From Acridotheres tristis (Eukaryota; Chordata; Aves; Passeriformes; Sturnidae): a stretch of DNA of 64,000 nt. The stretch lies in contig CM072886.1 in assembly GCA_037013685.1 (NCBI GenBank), forward strand, positions 22,885,080 to 22,949,079, written 5' to 3'. The notes below the pieces were generated by a model. The model was given only the letters and a program-made list of their open reading frames with translations, did not search any database and was not told the DNA's origin. The translations under genes and the position numbers were made by a program. Below are positions 24,230 to 36,803 of this stretch, in pieces (position 1 is the stretch's first letter; each line of letters begins with the position of its first letter).

Positions 24230-26878
24230 ATAAAATAAATTAATTGCTTTATTTCTGAAAAGAGCTTATTATTATATTAAATTTCCAATTTTTTATCTGC
24301 CTGAATGATAGAGACATTTAGCTCATGACTGCTTTTGCTCCAGGAAGGAAAGAAACAGGAGCGGGAGAGGAATACTTCTGGCTTATTAATCTTTACTACT
24401 TTAATGACATAGGGTCTCAAAATTAGGGCCACAGCCTCACCATGATGACTACAATGCAAACTGGTACAGCACCTTGTTTAAGAGAGTGCCAAGGTATGCA
24501 CAGGACTCAGGTTACACAGGTGGAAAAATGAAGGAAGAAAAGAGCATTATAAGACAACCACAGCTCACAGCCCACCAGATGCTTGCAGCACAACAGGAAT
24601 ATTCGGTTCTGGTCATTTGAATTGTTTAGTACTATACACACTGGACTCATTTCACAGCTGCTTGGAGCAGTGTAATCCATGCTGCCTTTGTATTTACTCT
24701 GCTGCCTTGGGAGGCTTGAAGGATGGACAGGCTAGATGGAAAGAAATTTAATGTTTAGTTACAACTTATATCTGTCTAGGTGTGCCTAGAATACTTTCAA
24801 GCTACAAAGCTGACAAATTTGCTTAGATTACTTTCCTGAACTTCCTTTAATTTGCAATCAAAAGGTATACAGAAAATGGAAGTGTGGCAGGTGTCATTTT
24901 GAAAAAGAAATCATAGCCTTTACAGAGGATTTCATACCAAGACACAGTATCAGAGTAAATTTAGTTAGCTTGCATATATTTGACAGAAAGAGTACCTTCA
25001 CTCCAAACCCTCAGAGAAAGACAGAATTGTTCAGAGAAAATCCCTGTGAACACAGTTAGAAGGACTTTTTGACCTCTGGAAGACCAGCTCGAGAGTGTGT
25101 GTGTGTGTGTGTTTTTGACTCTGCCAGTTTTCTTCCTTTCATGAATTCAGGCTAACTCATAAGAAATTAGAATTCATGTCTTGTCCCAAAACTGTGGCCA
25201 ACACAAGGTCTGAGTCACCTATTTCAGAGAATAATCTCGTAAAAAGTAATTGCTAACAGCATTACAAACATTTCCTTGTGCCAGACGTGCAAACATTTTC
25301 TTTGAGGTTGGTTTCCAAAAAATGTCCAGGTTAATATGACTAAGCCTACTCCCTAGAAGAGTATTGGAGCAGATAGGGGAATGATGTAAAAGAACTAAAA
25401 TGAGATTTGCTTAGTACATTATCCTTCTTTTGACACTCTTGGGGACTTAGTGGCCATCTGTGGAGAGGGATAATAGCAGCAAAATATGGCAGTAAGCTGA
25501 GTTTTCAACAGCTATTGATCTGTGCCTTCGAGTTCAGCACTAAGGCCTCTATTTTGAAAACATCCTGCCTCTTAAGATATCTTTCCCTGCACCTAAACGT
25601 CCCTGAAAAAAATAAGAGAAGTGTCTCAGCAGCAGGTTAAGATGAGCTTTCAAGGGAAAATGGGTGGATGAGAGCCCTCAGAATAGGTACAAATAGGTGA
25701 AGAAGAAGCAATGTTTCTGGTTGTTCATGCTTTAAAATGCTACATTCTTTTTCCAGAACTAGCCCTTCTAACTTAGGCCACTAAAGTCAATGGTATTTTA
25801 CATTGCTTTGTCTGAGTTTACACTTGTAATCTGTAGCAGAGCAGGGAAATAGGTCTTCACCTTCACAGGTCCAATTAACCCCTCTGCTTACAAGACTATC
25901 TTTCACCACATACTGATATAAAATTTATCCTTTTCCTACTCCCATGACAGCCCAGTACAGTCCTACTGCAATAGGCACATTTAAAGGACTGAACTGCTGG
26001 AACATATTGTGGCTCAGTATATTTAGATTGATGTCCTTTGAGTCTGGTACCCTGTTATTTTTGAATGTCATAGAAATACTTTGCTGCACCACTTAGTCTG
26101 TAATTTTAGTACTAAATATGACAGCAATAATTCTAGGAATGAGAAAAGTATTTACTATAAACAAATCCAAAGAATAATAAGACCTACCATCCTCCAAAAT
26201 CTATTTTTCTATCAGTTATGCATATATTACTGACAGTATAATCAGAAGCTATGGATTGTGGACCATCTGCAGAGCTGGAAGCAGCAGAAGGATACTTCTG
26301 TCAAGTTGGAGTCCTAGGAGCAGGATTCAGCTCCTCAAAGCAGATGCACCATTGACTTCTCCAGCTACACAGAAAGCCCAGGGTGTCCCTGAGCTGAGAC
26401 TGGAGCGGCCTCGGCGCTGAGGCAGGTGAGCAGAATGTGTGAGATCACTGAGTTTGCACCAGGGATTGATAGGTTCTACAGGAACCAGTACCCCACACTG
26501 CACAGGAGAAGGTACAGAGGCCAATAATGGGATCTTCTAGCACAACTGGAGATAAAAATCTGTGTCTTCTGAAAGCAAGGATACTCCCTCTCCAACTGCA
26601 GATGTTTATTGCAAAACTGTTGAAGCCAATAGGACAACTTTATTAAAGAAGAGAAGTTGGATGGAAGAGAAAAGGAACATGACTGTAACTTATGAATTGG
26701 AAGAGATGAGTGTTAGAGAGAATTAAAATCAAAAGGAGAAGAAAATTAGGGGAGAAGTCCAAGTGTAAGTGTTGTATGAAGTAATGTAGCCAAACAGTAA
26801 AACCAGGACATACTAAAGGCTGACACCAAAACAACCTGACCACCATGGGATAACTGAAGGAGCAGTCACAACACCTGG
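24230..26878. other. Non-genic unique DNA
   Basis: No gene is recognised. It includes a short (GT)9 run at 25095-25112. The segment 26320-26530 is GC-richer and holds a donor-like CAGGTGAG near 26423, but there is no convincing exon around it. Confidence 0.5.
25095..25112. repeat. (GT)9 microsatellite
   Basis: A perfect GT dinucleotide run of nine units. Confidence 0.9.
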
Positions 26879-28500
26879 AGGTCTGCAGCAAGCAGTGGAG
26901 GACTCAAAGCCACTACCTGTCCTCTGTTGTCCTCCCACACTGACACGTGAGGATGAACAACATCTTGGTGTGGACCCAGAACCAGCACCAGAGCTCACTG
27001 CAGTTCCCCTCGGCACCCTGCCAAGCTTCTTTCTCCTGGAAACCACTTACTACTGTCCAAGGCCAAAGGGCATTCACAGAAAGTTGTCATTTGAAGATCT
27101 CCTGAGGCAGACAGGGTTGCTGTCAGCTGTGTTTGGGTGCTTTTCAACCTCAACTTTCATGTTCTCACCTCTCTTCTCTTCCCTCTGTATGTACTCAGCT
27201 GTGAGGCTCAAGCATGGCTGGTCCATACCCTTCTGAACAACTGCAGCAGCATGGAGACAACATGCCAAAGCAAGGAAAAGGGGAAATGCAGCTCCTTTCA
27301 CCCAACTGTCCATCAGAGAGAGAGAGAAAAGGAAGCTGTTGTATCCTTGAGTGTAATGTGAGATGGACTGCACTGCATTCCTCCACTGGCTGCTTGCAGC
27401 CATTGCTGAACAGACCCCAGGTTATCCAGGACTCACCTCAGGCAGGGTTTGATCCACTGCTCTCGCCAGAGCCAGCTGGTGCAAAAGGCAGGAGGATTTG
27501 GGCTCCAAAAGAGCAACTTTCTCCCTCTCACTCCCCCAGGAGGAGTGGGCAATGGGCAGCTGCCAGCAGCCTGCTGTGCCCCAGGGACTCTGTATCCTCT
27601 GAGCTGCTGTCCTCTGTGGCAGCCAGGAGAGAAGGAGCAGCCTCAGGCATTGGAGTGGTGAAAAACAGCAGGGTAAAAAGTTCATGCTGAGCAGTGAGAG
27701 TGGAAGGAGCAGGCTCCTAGAGGGAAGTGGTTTCCTCATGTTAGATTTTTGTGTGCACTGAATGGAGAGTTGGCCAGAGCTTCCTGCTGCTCCAAGAGCT
27801 CTGGGGCAGCTATGAGGCCTGAGCACAGCAGACATGTCCCTGTAGGTTCTGTGACACTGCTGTAACCCTTGGCTGCCCATCCAGACTGAGCAAAAACTGA
27901 GCTCCTGAGCTACACAGGCTCTGCACAACATTGGGATGACCCACAGTTTGGTGGGTATGCCAACCCAGACAACAGTTTCTCTTCATCCCCTGCTCTGCAG
28001 AGAGAAAATGATAAGTGCCCACCCATGAAACCCCAGCTCCACTGCCATGACTATTCCTTGCTAAACAAGATCTCTGGGAGTATGGGAATAGGTGAGGAAG
28101 CCTCTGGAACAAGACTGCAACTTTTTTGCCCACATCCAGCCACAGGCTAAAGAAAGGCAGCCTGTCACTTTCCAACAGTGCTGCTTGTGACACTCCACAT
28201 GCTCAGCATCTGAAACGAAGGAACTCTCTGAAACTGCTTGTTTCTCTGGATGTTCTTGTGGCAAGACAGGGTCTGAAGTATAACTGTATGTTGTGTTATG
28301 TCATCAGCCCTTTGTGCTATGCTCCCTGCCAAAGGTATCTTCAAACCCTCCATAGATGGCACATCGGTTATTTCAGCCCAAAAGTATGGTGCAATGTTTC
28401 ATCTTCAAGAATGAAACATTCTCTTTTTATCGATCAGATATCACATAGGAAGGATGTGAAAAGACAGACTGTCCTGAAGTCCTAGACCTTGGCCTTTTTG
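26879..28500. other. GC-richer pocket with overlapping open frames
   Basis: This 1.6-kb pocket is clearly richer in G and C than its flanks and holds unusually many overlapping frames on both strands. Examples are + 27214-27690 (158 codons), - 27422-27931 (169 codons), - 27810-28193 (127) and + 28126-28485 (119). Mutually overlapping frames on both strands are what low stop density gives, so at most one could be real. The plus frame starts in a favourable context (A at -3, G at +4), 15 nt after a polypyrimidine-rich acceptor-like site ending CAG at 27198, but its peptide matches nothing I know. Its right part is copied, inverted, at 43.2-43.6 kb, which points to a dispersed repeat rather than a gene. 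Confidence 0.5.
27660..28010 (-). repeat. Unnamed dispersed repeat, copy A (inverted relative to 43.2 kb)
   Basis: The reverse complement of this segment aligns with 43230-43630 over roughly 350-400 bp with small gaps. The best blocks are 27830-27800 with 43441-43465 (both contain CTGCTGTGCTCAGGCCTCAT), 27800-27757 with 43475-43521 (GCAGGAAGCTCTGGCC, CTCTCCATTCAGTGCA), and 27720-27665 with 43562-43620 (GGGAGCC/GGAGCC..CTCCT, CCTTGCTGTT/CCCTGCTGTT). The divergence looks like that of an old repeat. I cannot assign it to a class: no CR1 tail, no clear LTR ends and no poly(A) tail are visible. It could be an ancient endogenous-retrovirus LTR fragment, another retroelement, or an old segmental duplication. 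Confidence 0.75.
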
Positions 28501-31205
28501 GCACTATGGTCATTTACCTATATCCAATGAAGTCACTGAAAGTCTGAAAATTATAATAGGCCCCAGGTTCCATGCTCACTCATTCTGAGGCCAGCATCCA
28601 TCCCTGTGTAACTGATTCAAAGCAGTTATACCACAGATTGAAATGTAGCTTGGGGAGGTGAACACGTGAACAGTGTGACAGCAGCCATGAAGGCAGATAG
28701 AGCCCCTTGTTGACAAAATACTGATTAATGTAAAAGCAGATATATAAAGCCATTTCCATGTTCCAGCAGCCAAACCACCCTTGAAGTCAAAAAGTGAGCT
28801 CAAGTCTTCTTCTTACCTTGTTAATTCACCTACCACTGGCTACAAAGAAATCCAAATGGAAACATTCCTCACTCCAAGATTAAGTCTTTTATGAATTGGC
28901 ATAATTTATAGAAAAGGATGGGTCAGGATTATAGATTCTGGTTCATAAAGTCAGTTTCTACATACTGTGAACTAATAATTCTTTTCAGGAAAATTTTATT
29001 CAGAAGAAGATATAAATACATATGTAAATCTGAGTGTGTGTTGAAGTCTCATCACAATCAGTAAAGCCAGAAATAATTTAAGGGAGTCAGATTTAGGCCT
29101 GCATTTTCATGTTTTCCTAAATTGAAACCAATGGAAGACAAATTTTAACAGGACCATTGATAACCCATGCATGATTGGGATAACTCAATGCATGATGGCC
29201 CATGAATTGGGCCATTGTTATGTATTTTGGAACTCTTCATTATCTGCTGTGCACTTTAGGTTCTTATCACATTTACTCTGCATATCTTTCCTTGCACATG
29301 CAACATGAGGACTTTTAAGCATCAATTAGTAGATAAGTAGAGGAGATGACAGATGGCTTAATTTAGAAATAGGAAATATTTAACATCCACATAAAGCAGC
29401 ATTCTGCTCAGCTGTCATCACTCTTCATCACTCCTCTCTGCATGCATCTTAAGTATTACAGTTACATATATCTGCTTAACTAGCAGACATGCACATTGTT
29501 GATATTAGCTAAACCTAAGCCAGCTTTTAAACTAGTGGCAACTCAGCATTTCTGCACAGTCTCTCACAGACTTCTAGATTCCTGTCAAAGCTTTGAAATT
29601 CAAGGCAGGATTTCTCTCAGGTAGTAACTCAGTCACCTGACAGTAGTAGTAGTAACTAGTATTAAAAGTGGCAACAAGTGCAGCTTCGAGAGAATACTTT
29701 CATATTGATCTTTAATTGCTCTCTCATATTCTTTATTACTTTCTCAAAAGAATATCAGCAGCCATTTTGCTTTCACAAACCCTTATTTGCTAGATAGAAG
29801 CACAATGCACAAAGCAATGATAAGCCAGTGGTGATGCCAGCTGCAGGTCTGGGGTGCAGGTGTGCACAGGAAGAGAACAATTCTTCTCAAAATGTCTCTC
29901 TTTAGTCCTTATCAACAGTTTAAAATATCACATTTTTGGACAATAGCTAAATGACGCCAGATAAAATCAGCTCTTTTCAAAAATTATCATAGAAGCATGA
30001 ATAAAAGGTTAGAATTTTATGCTCAAAGTGTAGCAAGTTTCTGTTGAAGTTATAACCAAGTCACTTAAGCTCTAATTTGCTTTCAAATATGAACCATGGC
30101 ATTAGATGAGCACTTGACCTTCATCTTCCACATTTAAAGTCTCAAACTGAATATCTGCGTTTTCAATATGTGATGAAACAAAACAGAAGAAGCTCTACGT
30201 ACAGCATTTAAGCACAGATCTTGATTCAGGTTTTTCATATCCTTTTATTAAGGAGAGGTAAGCTCTGGGTTCCAGTTTGTAGGGCAATCCAATTACACAG
30301 TAACATCTAGTCCTTCTCCTACCAAGAAAATAACCCACTCATTTTCAGGTATATTCTTTTTATCAAACTACTGAAACCAATAGTCTTCTGTACACTACTT
30401 CACCTTAGATGCTTCCTCAGGATTTGATGGCAAGCTGATTACTGAGACAGACAAAGAATTAGGAAAAGTGTTCAGTGAATGCTACATGCTATAGGATATT
30501 TTTGATTTCTGTTTTGATATTGCTTTCTTTTTATTTCTACCAACTGGTTAAATTGTTCACAGAGGCCTGACTGAGGGACTTGTAATTACAATTACATATT
30601 TATATGCAAAGGAATATATATTAGAAAGGAAATTGGCAGGTTTCAGGTCACTTTATGCCTAGATACAAGTCTTTCTTTTTTTGTACTAAAGCTAACTGAA
30701 GAAGAAACCTTCCTTTTAGATTTCTCACACCAATTTTATTAATAGTTTGATGTCCTTAGTGCCCATGGCACTGTAATAAATGTAAATTTAGAAATGGCTA
30801 ACACACTTCAGGAGGCTGAATGGTTGTTGACAAAGTACTTGCACAGATTTGCATGATTCTATGTTGCTGTGAGAGCACTTAAAGAGAAAGGAGAGCCATG
30901 AAGTCCATTAAACTTCAAACTTACTTAAACAGAAGCAAATATTGCTACTAAATGACATTAGTGAAATTACACAAGGAAGAGAGGACAAAGGCAAAGGAAA
31001 TGGATTTAACATCTTCTACTTGCAAATCACAAGAGTGACCGAATTCTCAAGGAGAAAGCTGTAATTTCTCTCACATGGAGAACTAGGAGGAGCACAAATG
31101 ATTACCCCACTAGAGAGCTCAACTAGCTCTTTTTAGCCAAATGACATCCTCCTCTCCTCTTTACAGGCATGCTTTATTTTCAAGACTTGCACCTCCACAG
31201 ATGCC
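28501..31205. other. Non-genic unique AT-rich DNA
   Basis: No gene, RNA or named repeat is recognised. Confidence 0.5.
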
Positions 31206-31360
31206 AGGGAAGGGAAGGGAAGGGAAGGGAAGGGAAGGGAAGGGAAGGGAAGGGAAGGGAAGGGAAGGGAAGGGAAGGGAAGGGAAGGGAAGGGAAGGGA
31301 AGGGAAGGGAAGGGAAGGGAAGGGAAGGGAAGGGAAGGGAAGGGAAGGGAAGGGAAGGGG
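31206..31360 (+). repeat. (AAGGG)n pentanucleotide microsatellite, about 31 units
   Basis: A perfect AGGGA/AAGGG array of about 155 bp with no interruption, flanked by non-repetitive sequence. The plus strand is pure purine with 31 G-triplets spaced by AA, so it can in principle form G-quadruplexes; the minus strand is C/T only. Because five is not a multiple of three and no phase contains a stop, all six frames are open across it. The four frames of 82-117 codons over 31141-31533 (Gly-Arg-Glu-Gly-Lys or Leu-Pro-Phe-Pro-Ser repeats) are therefore artefacts of the array. Assembled length may differ from the true length. Confidence 0.98.
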
Positions 31361-34300
31361 TCACAAGCTGTGGCACACATCCCACCTCTGGCAGTGGGGA
31401 GAGCATCACTGCTCATGCAGCCAAAGAGAACAACAAACCTGCCCCATACACTTGCTGTTATTAACTGGCATCTTCCTATTGAAATTTTGCAGTTCTTGTA
31501 AATATTTCTGCTTCTCAGGACGAACATGACCATGTTGAAATTGACAGATTACACTAAGTCCCTGACATTGCTCCCCAAGAAATCCAAAACTTTTCCTGTT
31601 TTCAGTAGAAAGGAATAGAAAAAAATTAGAGAATTTTAAACTTCTCATTTTAGCATGGGAAACTGAGACCAGAATGCTGCTCAACAGCATGACATTTAGG
31701 AAAAGAGAGGAATGCTGCTGAGCAGACGGGTCAAAGATACTGCTAAAACAAAATATTATGAATCCTTTACCTTTCTGAAATAGAATATTGATTTATTCAT
31801 TATTGTGAGTGGAAAGCGCTGTAATTTACTCCTCTTATGATGACTACTGAGTTCATGGCCAAAGGATTTGGGTGGAGAATAGAAAGTGAATTTTAGCTGA
31901 AAATAAATTTTCTAAAATTGCACAACATCAATCACAAATCAAAAATTCACCAGAAATATGAATTTGGGTTCTCTGAAACTTCATGCAAAACTGTTAATTA
32001 GTTTTTGGGCTGAAAAAAGTGGGAATTGAGAGATTTTGTCCTCTTTATAAAAAATCGTGGTTTTTTTCCCACCATTTGCTTAGAGACCATGATAATAACC
32101 CACTATCCCTCCAAAAACCCCAAAAACCCAGGAAAATAAGTTTCCATCATTTCACTACAATGGGTTAGCTCTGTTGATGTTCCTTTTTTTCCCTCAGGTC
32201 AACTTCAAATATTTTTAAACTCTTGTTTTCTAAGGATTGTGACCTACATACCCTGATTTTTTTGTGTGCCAACATTTAGGATAAAATCATATAAGTCTTC
32301 AGGTAACACAGATTTTAGTCCACTGACAAAAGGAAAGAATTTTAAAATTACTGGCCTGTATTTCAGGGGATGTGGGAAAGACACTAACTATCACTGCCTA
32401 GCTGAAATGTTCTACAGACTGGACCCCAGATGTAACAGATACAACCCCTCTGTAACAGGAACTACAAAGAGCCTGGAAGATCTACTTTTGAATCCTGTGT
32501 CTGGTGCCCTTTTCAGCTGGCCTGGGGATGTAGCTCTCAATTCCTAACAGTTCCATCACTGCTGATATTCTGCCTCAGAAGAAAGCTAGAAAAGAATGGC
32601 TCATCAAGGAGACACAGACACACAACTCAGTTTCCATTACCTCTGTCTGGCTTGCAGCAGCAAAAACTTTTTTCACATTTCCAGTCTCTACTTTTACTAA
32701 AAGCCCCATCCTTCAGAAATGTGGCTGCTGCTTCAGCACATGCCAAGGAATGTTCTGAAATCCTGTGTTTCAACTCCTCTGCTGGAAAGACAAGATAAAT
32801 GAAGAGTCAGACTAGACTAGCATTTCACCTGCAGTCAGGCAGGGGAGCTAAGTGCTAGGTATGGCACAACAGGAGCACAGGCACAACCAGTGTTGATAAT
32901 TTTCACTGCTGGTCCTGGTGGTGACACTGGTGAATGACTCATTGCAGCCATTCCTGATGCCTTCCACAGAGCATTGACTGGGAATGAGAACTGTTCTCTT
33001 TTGGCAGGCACCCCCAGAGAAGCAGAAGTGAGAATCCAAAAGTCTCTCCATGCAAAGAATTAAAAGTTAGTTCAGGGTTTATTTCTGATTCGGAGTGATT
33101 CAATCTTTGGACTACAAATGCAGGCAGCTGACTAATATCAGTCATGTACGCAGAACTCAGAAACACATATCTGCTTGAAAATGGAAATCCTGACAAAAGC
33201 ACTGTCCTAAAACCAGCAAGGAACTGCCTTAACTAATTTTGAAAAATTCCCATATTAGTGAGTCAGAGGCACTCCACATTTTTCCTTATTAATTTGTTGT
33301 GGAGACTGAAAGAAGCCTTCTTAGTACTGCCATGACAGTGCATTAAAATAATTTGTCAACAATGCCACTTTTATTCTGTAGAAAATTTGCATGCTATTTG
33401 CAATTGCTCTATACATAGGAATTCAAAAACTAGTCCATGCTTCTCTATTACCAGGAAAAATGGAATATATTTCTCAGATAAAACCAAAATAAACAAAGCA
33501 AAAACTTCTGGAATAGATTTGCTTTTGAAATGCAAAACTCTGAGATGGATAATAAATTCAAGTTTTCAAGGATCTTTGCAGCTCAGTATTTTTTTTAATT
33601 ACACAAATAATATGCTTCTCAATTTCCATAAAAAGAAGTCATTTTTCACAAAGGATAATCAGGAAATTTGGATTGGCCAATCCAAACCTGTCATTGTCCA
33701 CACACACCCACAGATTTAAAGAATGAGAGTGATTGAAACCTTGGGCATGCTTGAAAACTCTCAATTAAGTCTGTCAAGAGAATACATTTCCATTAGTATT
33801 TTGATTCCAATGATGTAAAAATTTCTTAACAGAGAAAAGCTTAATGAAAAATGTTTAAGACATGCCTACAAAGACATTTCTTAGATCACATGAATAATAA
33901 CATCTTTTAAACCGAACCAGAACAGTGTTATTATAGGTTTTAAAAGAACTTTTAAGGGAATTTAAAAAAATCTTGAGGAATAAATGAGCAGCTTTATTTT
34001 TTAACATCAGCATTGAAAAGCAGAGAAGGGATACTGAAGAATGAAAACACTGTTCCACTGCAGAAAATAAATTGTTCAAACTACCATCACCATTTCAGTT
34101 CTGTTTGCTGTGCTTTTAACTCAAAATAAATGAATTTAGAATAGCCTGCAATAGTAAATAATTGGAAATTTGTTCTATGTTTAAATGACTTAGAGGAGAT
34201 AGCTGTGATGGAAACAAATCTTACCAATATCATATTCTGATTTTTGCAACACTTGAAAAGATACAGAACCATCATTTATTTTCTCTCTTTCTGGGAGATG

Positions 34301-35600
34301 AACTTGTGCTATTTTAAAAAAAGCAAACAAGTATTTTATTTAGAAGAGTGAAGCACAGTACTTTGTGCCATCTTTGTTCCATTTAGCAAAAGATGGAAAG
34401 ATTGTGTTTCTAGAACTGCAAAGTGCCATAAAACACAGAAAAAATGTCAACAGTGATTGATAGATTTTAGAAGGAAAGTTTAATGACTGTAACAATAATT
34501 ATTGGAAACAAAAGCATAGATATGGAACAAAATTAAACATGAACGCCACAAGATGGAAAAAGAGTAAGAAAACATTTTTCTTCTGAGGAGTATTACTAAA
34601 TTTGTGTATTTCAGTGAGACATTTTAATACTGTTAGGAGTTGTTTTTCTTAAACTATATAGAAGCTTTGAAATGTCATGCCATAGCTCACTTAACTGATT
34701 TATAGACCTAAAGTCTTATGTTAGGAGGATAGTCGGCTTTATTCAGAGCAACTAGGCATTGGAATCTAGAAGAATTCTGAAAGAACTAAAAATATTTTTT
34801 TTCAAGAAAGAGATATACTATGGTTAGCAGTGTTTTATTAACATACACTGGAGCAATTAATACCCCTGTTTTGAATTTGCACTTTACTTGTATTTTATTT
34901 TTTCTATTATAGTTTCTTTAGAACTATGAAAACTAAAATATTAAGAAAGTAACTGCAAGCCTATTTTGTTTTTACCTTGTAGACTGATTCTTTAAATCCT
35001 ACTCTGTCATTAACCATTACGTGTACTATGACAATATCCAGGAGACCTTGTCACAGGTCAGTAACCCCCTGTGTTCAGCAAAGCAAGAAAACATGCAAAG
35101 GAAAATATATGCAAGGAAACTTGCAAGGAAATTTAGCAATATGACAAGATAAATGGGTCAATACAGAGGGAGAATGGAGTAAAAGGAAGAAGATCTCCAG
35201 CCAACTGTCTCAACAGGCTGACCACTGCTGAGGTCAATAAAAATCACAGAACAACTGGGAGTGGTTATTCACCAGGGGCTTCTCACAATGATGTGAGGTG
35301 GTCCAGGAAAGAGAATGAAGGGTTTTCCCTAACAACAAGTGGTTGGTGCATTAGTGAGATACACCAGGGTTATTTAGAAGTAGAAAGAGAGGCTGAATAA
35401 CTGATAATGCCCGAGATAGGTGACTGTCAAGCAACTGCTAGCACAGTGCAGGCGAGAAGAATCCTGTGAGTGAAGGAAGAGACTGTGAACCTGAGGAGGC
35501 CGAGCTTCCAGAGGGATACAGAGGCATGTCTGATGCCCCTGAAGATGATGGATGACCCAGCCATAAAAAACAGAAATGAGATGATATTGGAGAAATTAAA
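31361..35600. other. Non-genic unique DNA
   Basis: No gene or named repeat is recognised. A frame at 32266-32547 opens on GTG rather than ATG and has no known relative. The 35040-35600 part is purine-rich on the plus strand and could include a further decayed part of the CR1 that follows, but I cannot align it. Confidence 0.5.
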
Positions 35601-35639
35601 CAACTCAGCCTAACTTCAATAAACAAAATGATACTGAAC

Positions 35640-36330
35640 TGTGATAGAAGACAAACAGTTTATGACTACTTAGTAAATAATACACTGATAAGAAACAATC
35701 TTAATGAGTATGTCAAGAAGAAATTGTATTGAGCCAGATTAATTTCATGCCAGGTTATCTAACCGTTGAGATTGCTGTTGGTGTGACTTGAACATGATTT
35801 TTCTAACACACTCCCCAAAACTTTCTCACAAAAAAGCTGAGAAACATGGTCTAGATGACAGCACTATAAGATGGATGCAGACCCAGTTGAAAAATAAGAT
35901 TTAAGGACTTGGTACAAAATGTTTTGTGTCAGCAAAGTGAGGCATATCAATGTTGTGGGGCTGTCTCCAGAGGATGATATTATCTCACTTTTTAAAATTC
36001 AAACTTCCTCCTCACCTGTATGTGAGGTTGTCTATGGAGTATAATGTCCCATTTTGAACACTTTTGAAATCAGCTTTTTAATCAAGTTGGGGACAATTTA
36101 ATGTCCAGAGGACAGTAATATAAAATCTGTGTGAGAAAGCTGTCTCAAGAGATGTGGGCAAAGATGTCTAAATATAGGAAAGATTCAGCAGCATTTTGAA
36201 ATATGGGAAATAGGTTAGATTTCTGTTGTCCATGAATGACAGGATAAGAAACACTCTGCATAGCATTCTAGAGGGAAGATGTGGTTGCACGTCAGAAAAA
36301 GCAATCCACCTGCACATTTAGAAAGCACTC
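35640..36330 (+). mobile_element. CR1: Old CR1 LINE fragment spanning the reverse-transcriptase region
   Basis: A heavily decayed CR1 in plus orientation. From about 35709 the translation resembles the CR1 pol stretch that precedes the RT catalytic region (YVKKKLY, a stop, then ARLIS). At 35842-35880 thirteen codons are still in frame and read KHGLDDSTIRWMQ, a well-known CR1 RT segment, followed by TQLKNKI. Near 36040-36110 it continues as the 'AGTTGGGGACAATTT..GTCCAGAGGACAG' region, and near 36235-36290 as the 'GACAGGATAAGAAA' region. The 'FADD' catalytic core and other parts are deleted, and stops and frameshifts break it elsewhere. It is clearly older than the other copies in the window and its 3' end is not preserved. 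The ends given are approximate. Confidence 0.8.
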
Positions 36331-36803
36331 AAATAGGTACCCTGGTGTCTTCATAGAAAATCTTTTACTACTCTGCAGCAATAGGAAGAGGGAGGTATTT
36401 GTTCATGACAGAAGACATGATGACAGTATCTGAGAAGTGACTTGGTGACAAACTGTGTAAGAGGTATTTCTGACTAGATAGGGAAACCCATCACTCACAG
36501 ATGTCATGAAAGAAGACATAGGCAAAAATCTGGAAGCAGGTATTAGACCACAAGAAATGGCCTCTGGGGTCACAATGATCATCCATTTATCTCAGCTCTA
36601 GCTTATTTCATTCATCCTTCCATCCAGTCCATAGTTGCTGCAGTAAGGCAGTTTTGAACAAATCTCCTCATCCCTGTCTAATTTCCCAATAGTGTCTATC
36701 AGCTCACTGTCTGTTAATTTGTCCAATCCCTTTTGGAAAACCCACCAATACTCTGCTCTTCAGACTCCTGTGGCAACAGTGAACTTCAACTGGATCATCA
36801 GTT
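36331..36803. other. Non-genic DNA, possibly decayed CR1 flank
   Basis: I recognise nothing specific. The first part may be further CR1 tail too diverged to align by eye. Confidence 0.4.

Noticed and set aside
26415..26435. Donor-like CAGGTGAG site in a GC-richer patch
   Set aside because: No acceptor and open reading frame pair up with it convincingly; isolated donor words are common.
27422..27931. 169-codon minus frame
   Set aside because: It overlaps a 158-codon plus frame, starts in a weak context, and half of it lies in the dispersed repeat; the second copy of the repeat has stops in the equivalent frame.
31206..31360. Regular repeat array considered as CRISPR-like
   Set aside because: It is a contiguous 5-nt microsatellite with no spacers.
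31141..31533. Four overlapping frames of 82-117 codons with Gly-Arg-Glu-Gly-Lys or Leu-Pro-Phe-Pro-Ser repeats
   Set aside because: They arise because the AAGGG array is free of stops in all six frames; the non-repeat ends have no gene-like features.
32266..32547. 93-codon frame
   Set aside because: It starts on GTG, not ATG, which is not a credible start for a vertebrate gene, and the product is unknown.
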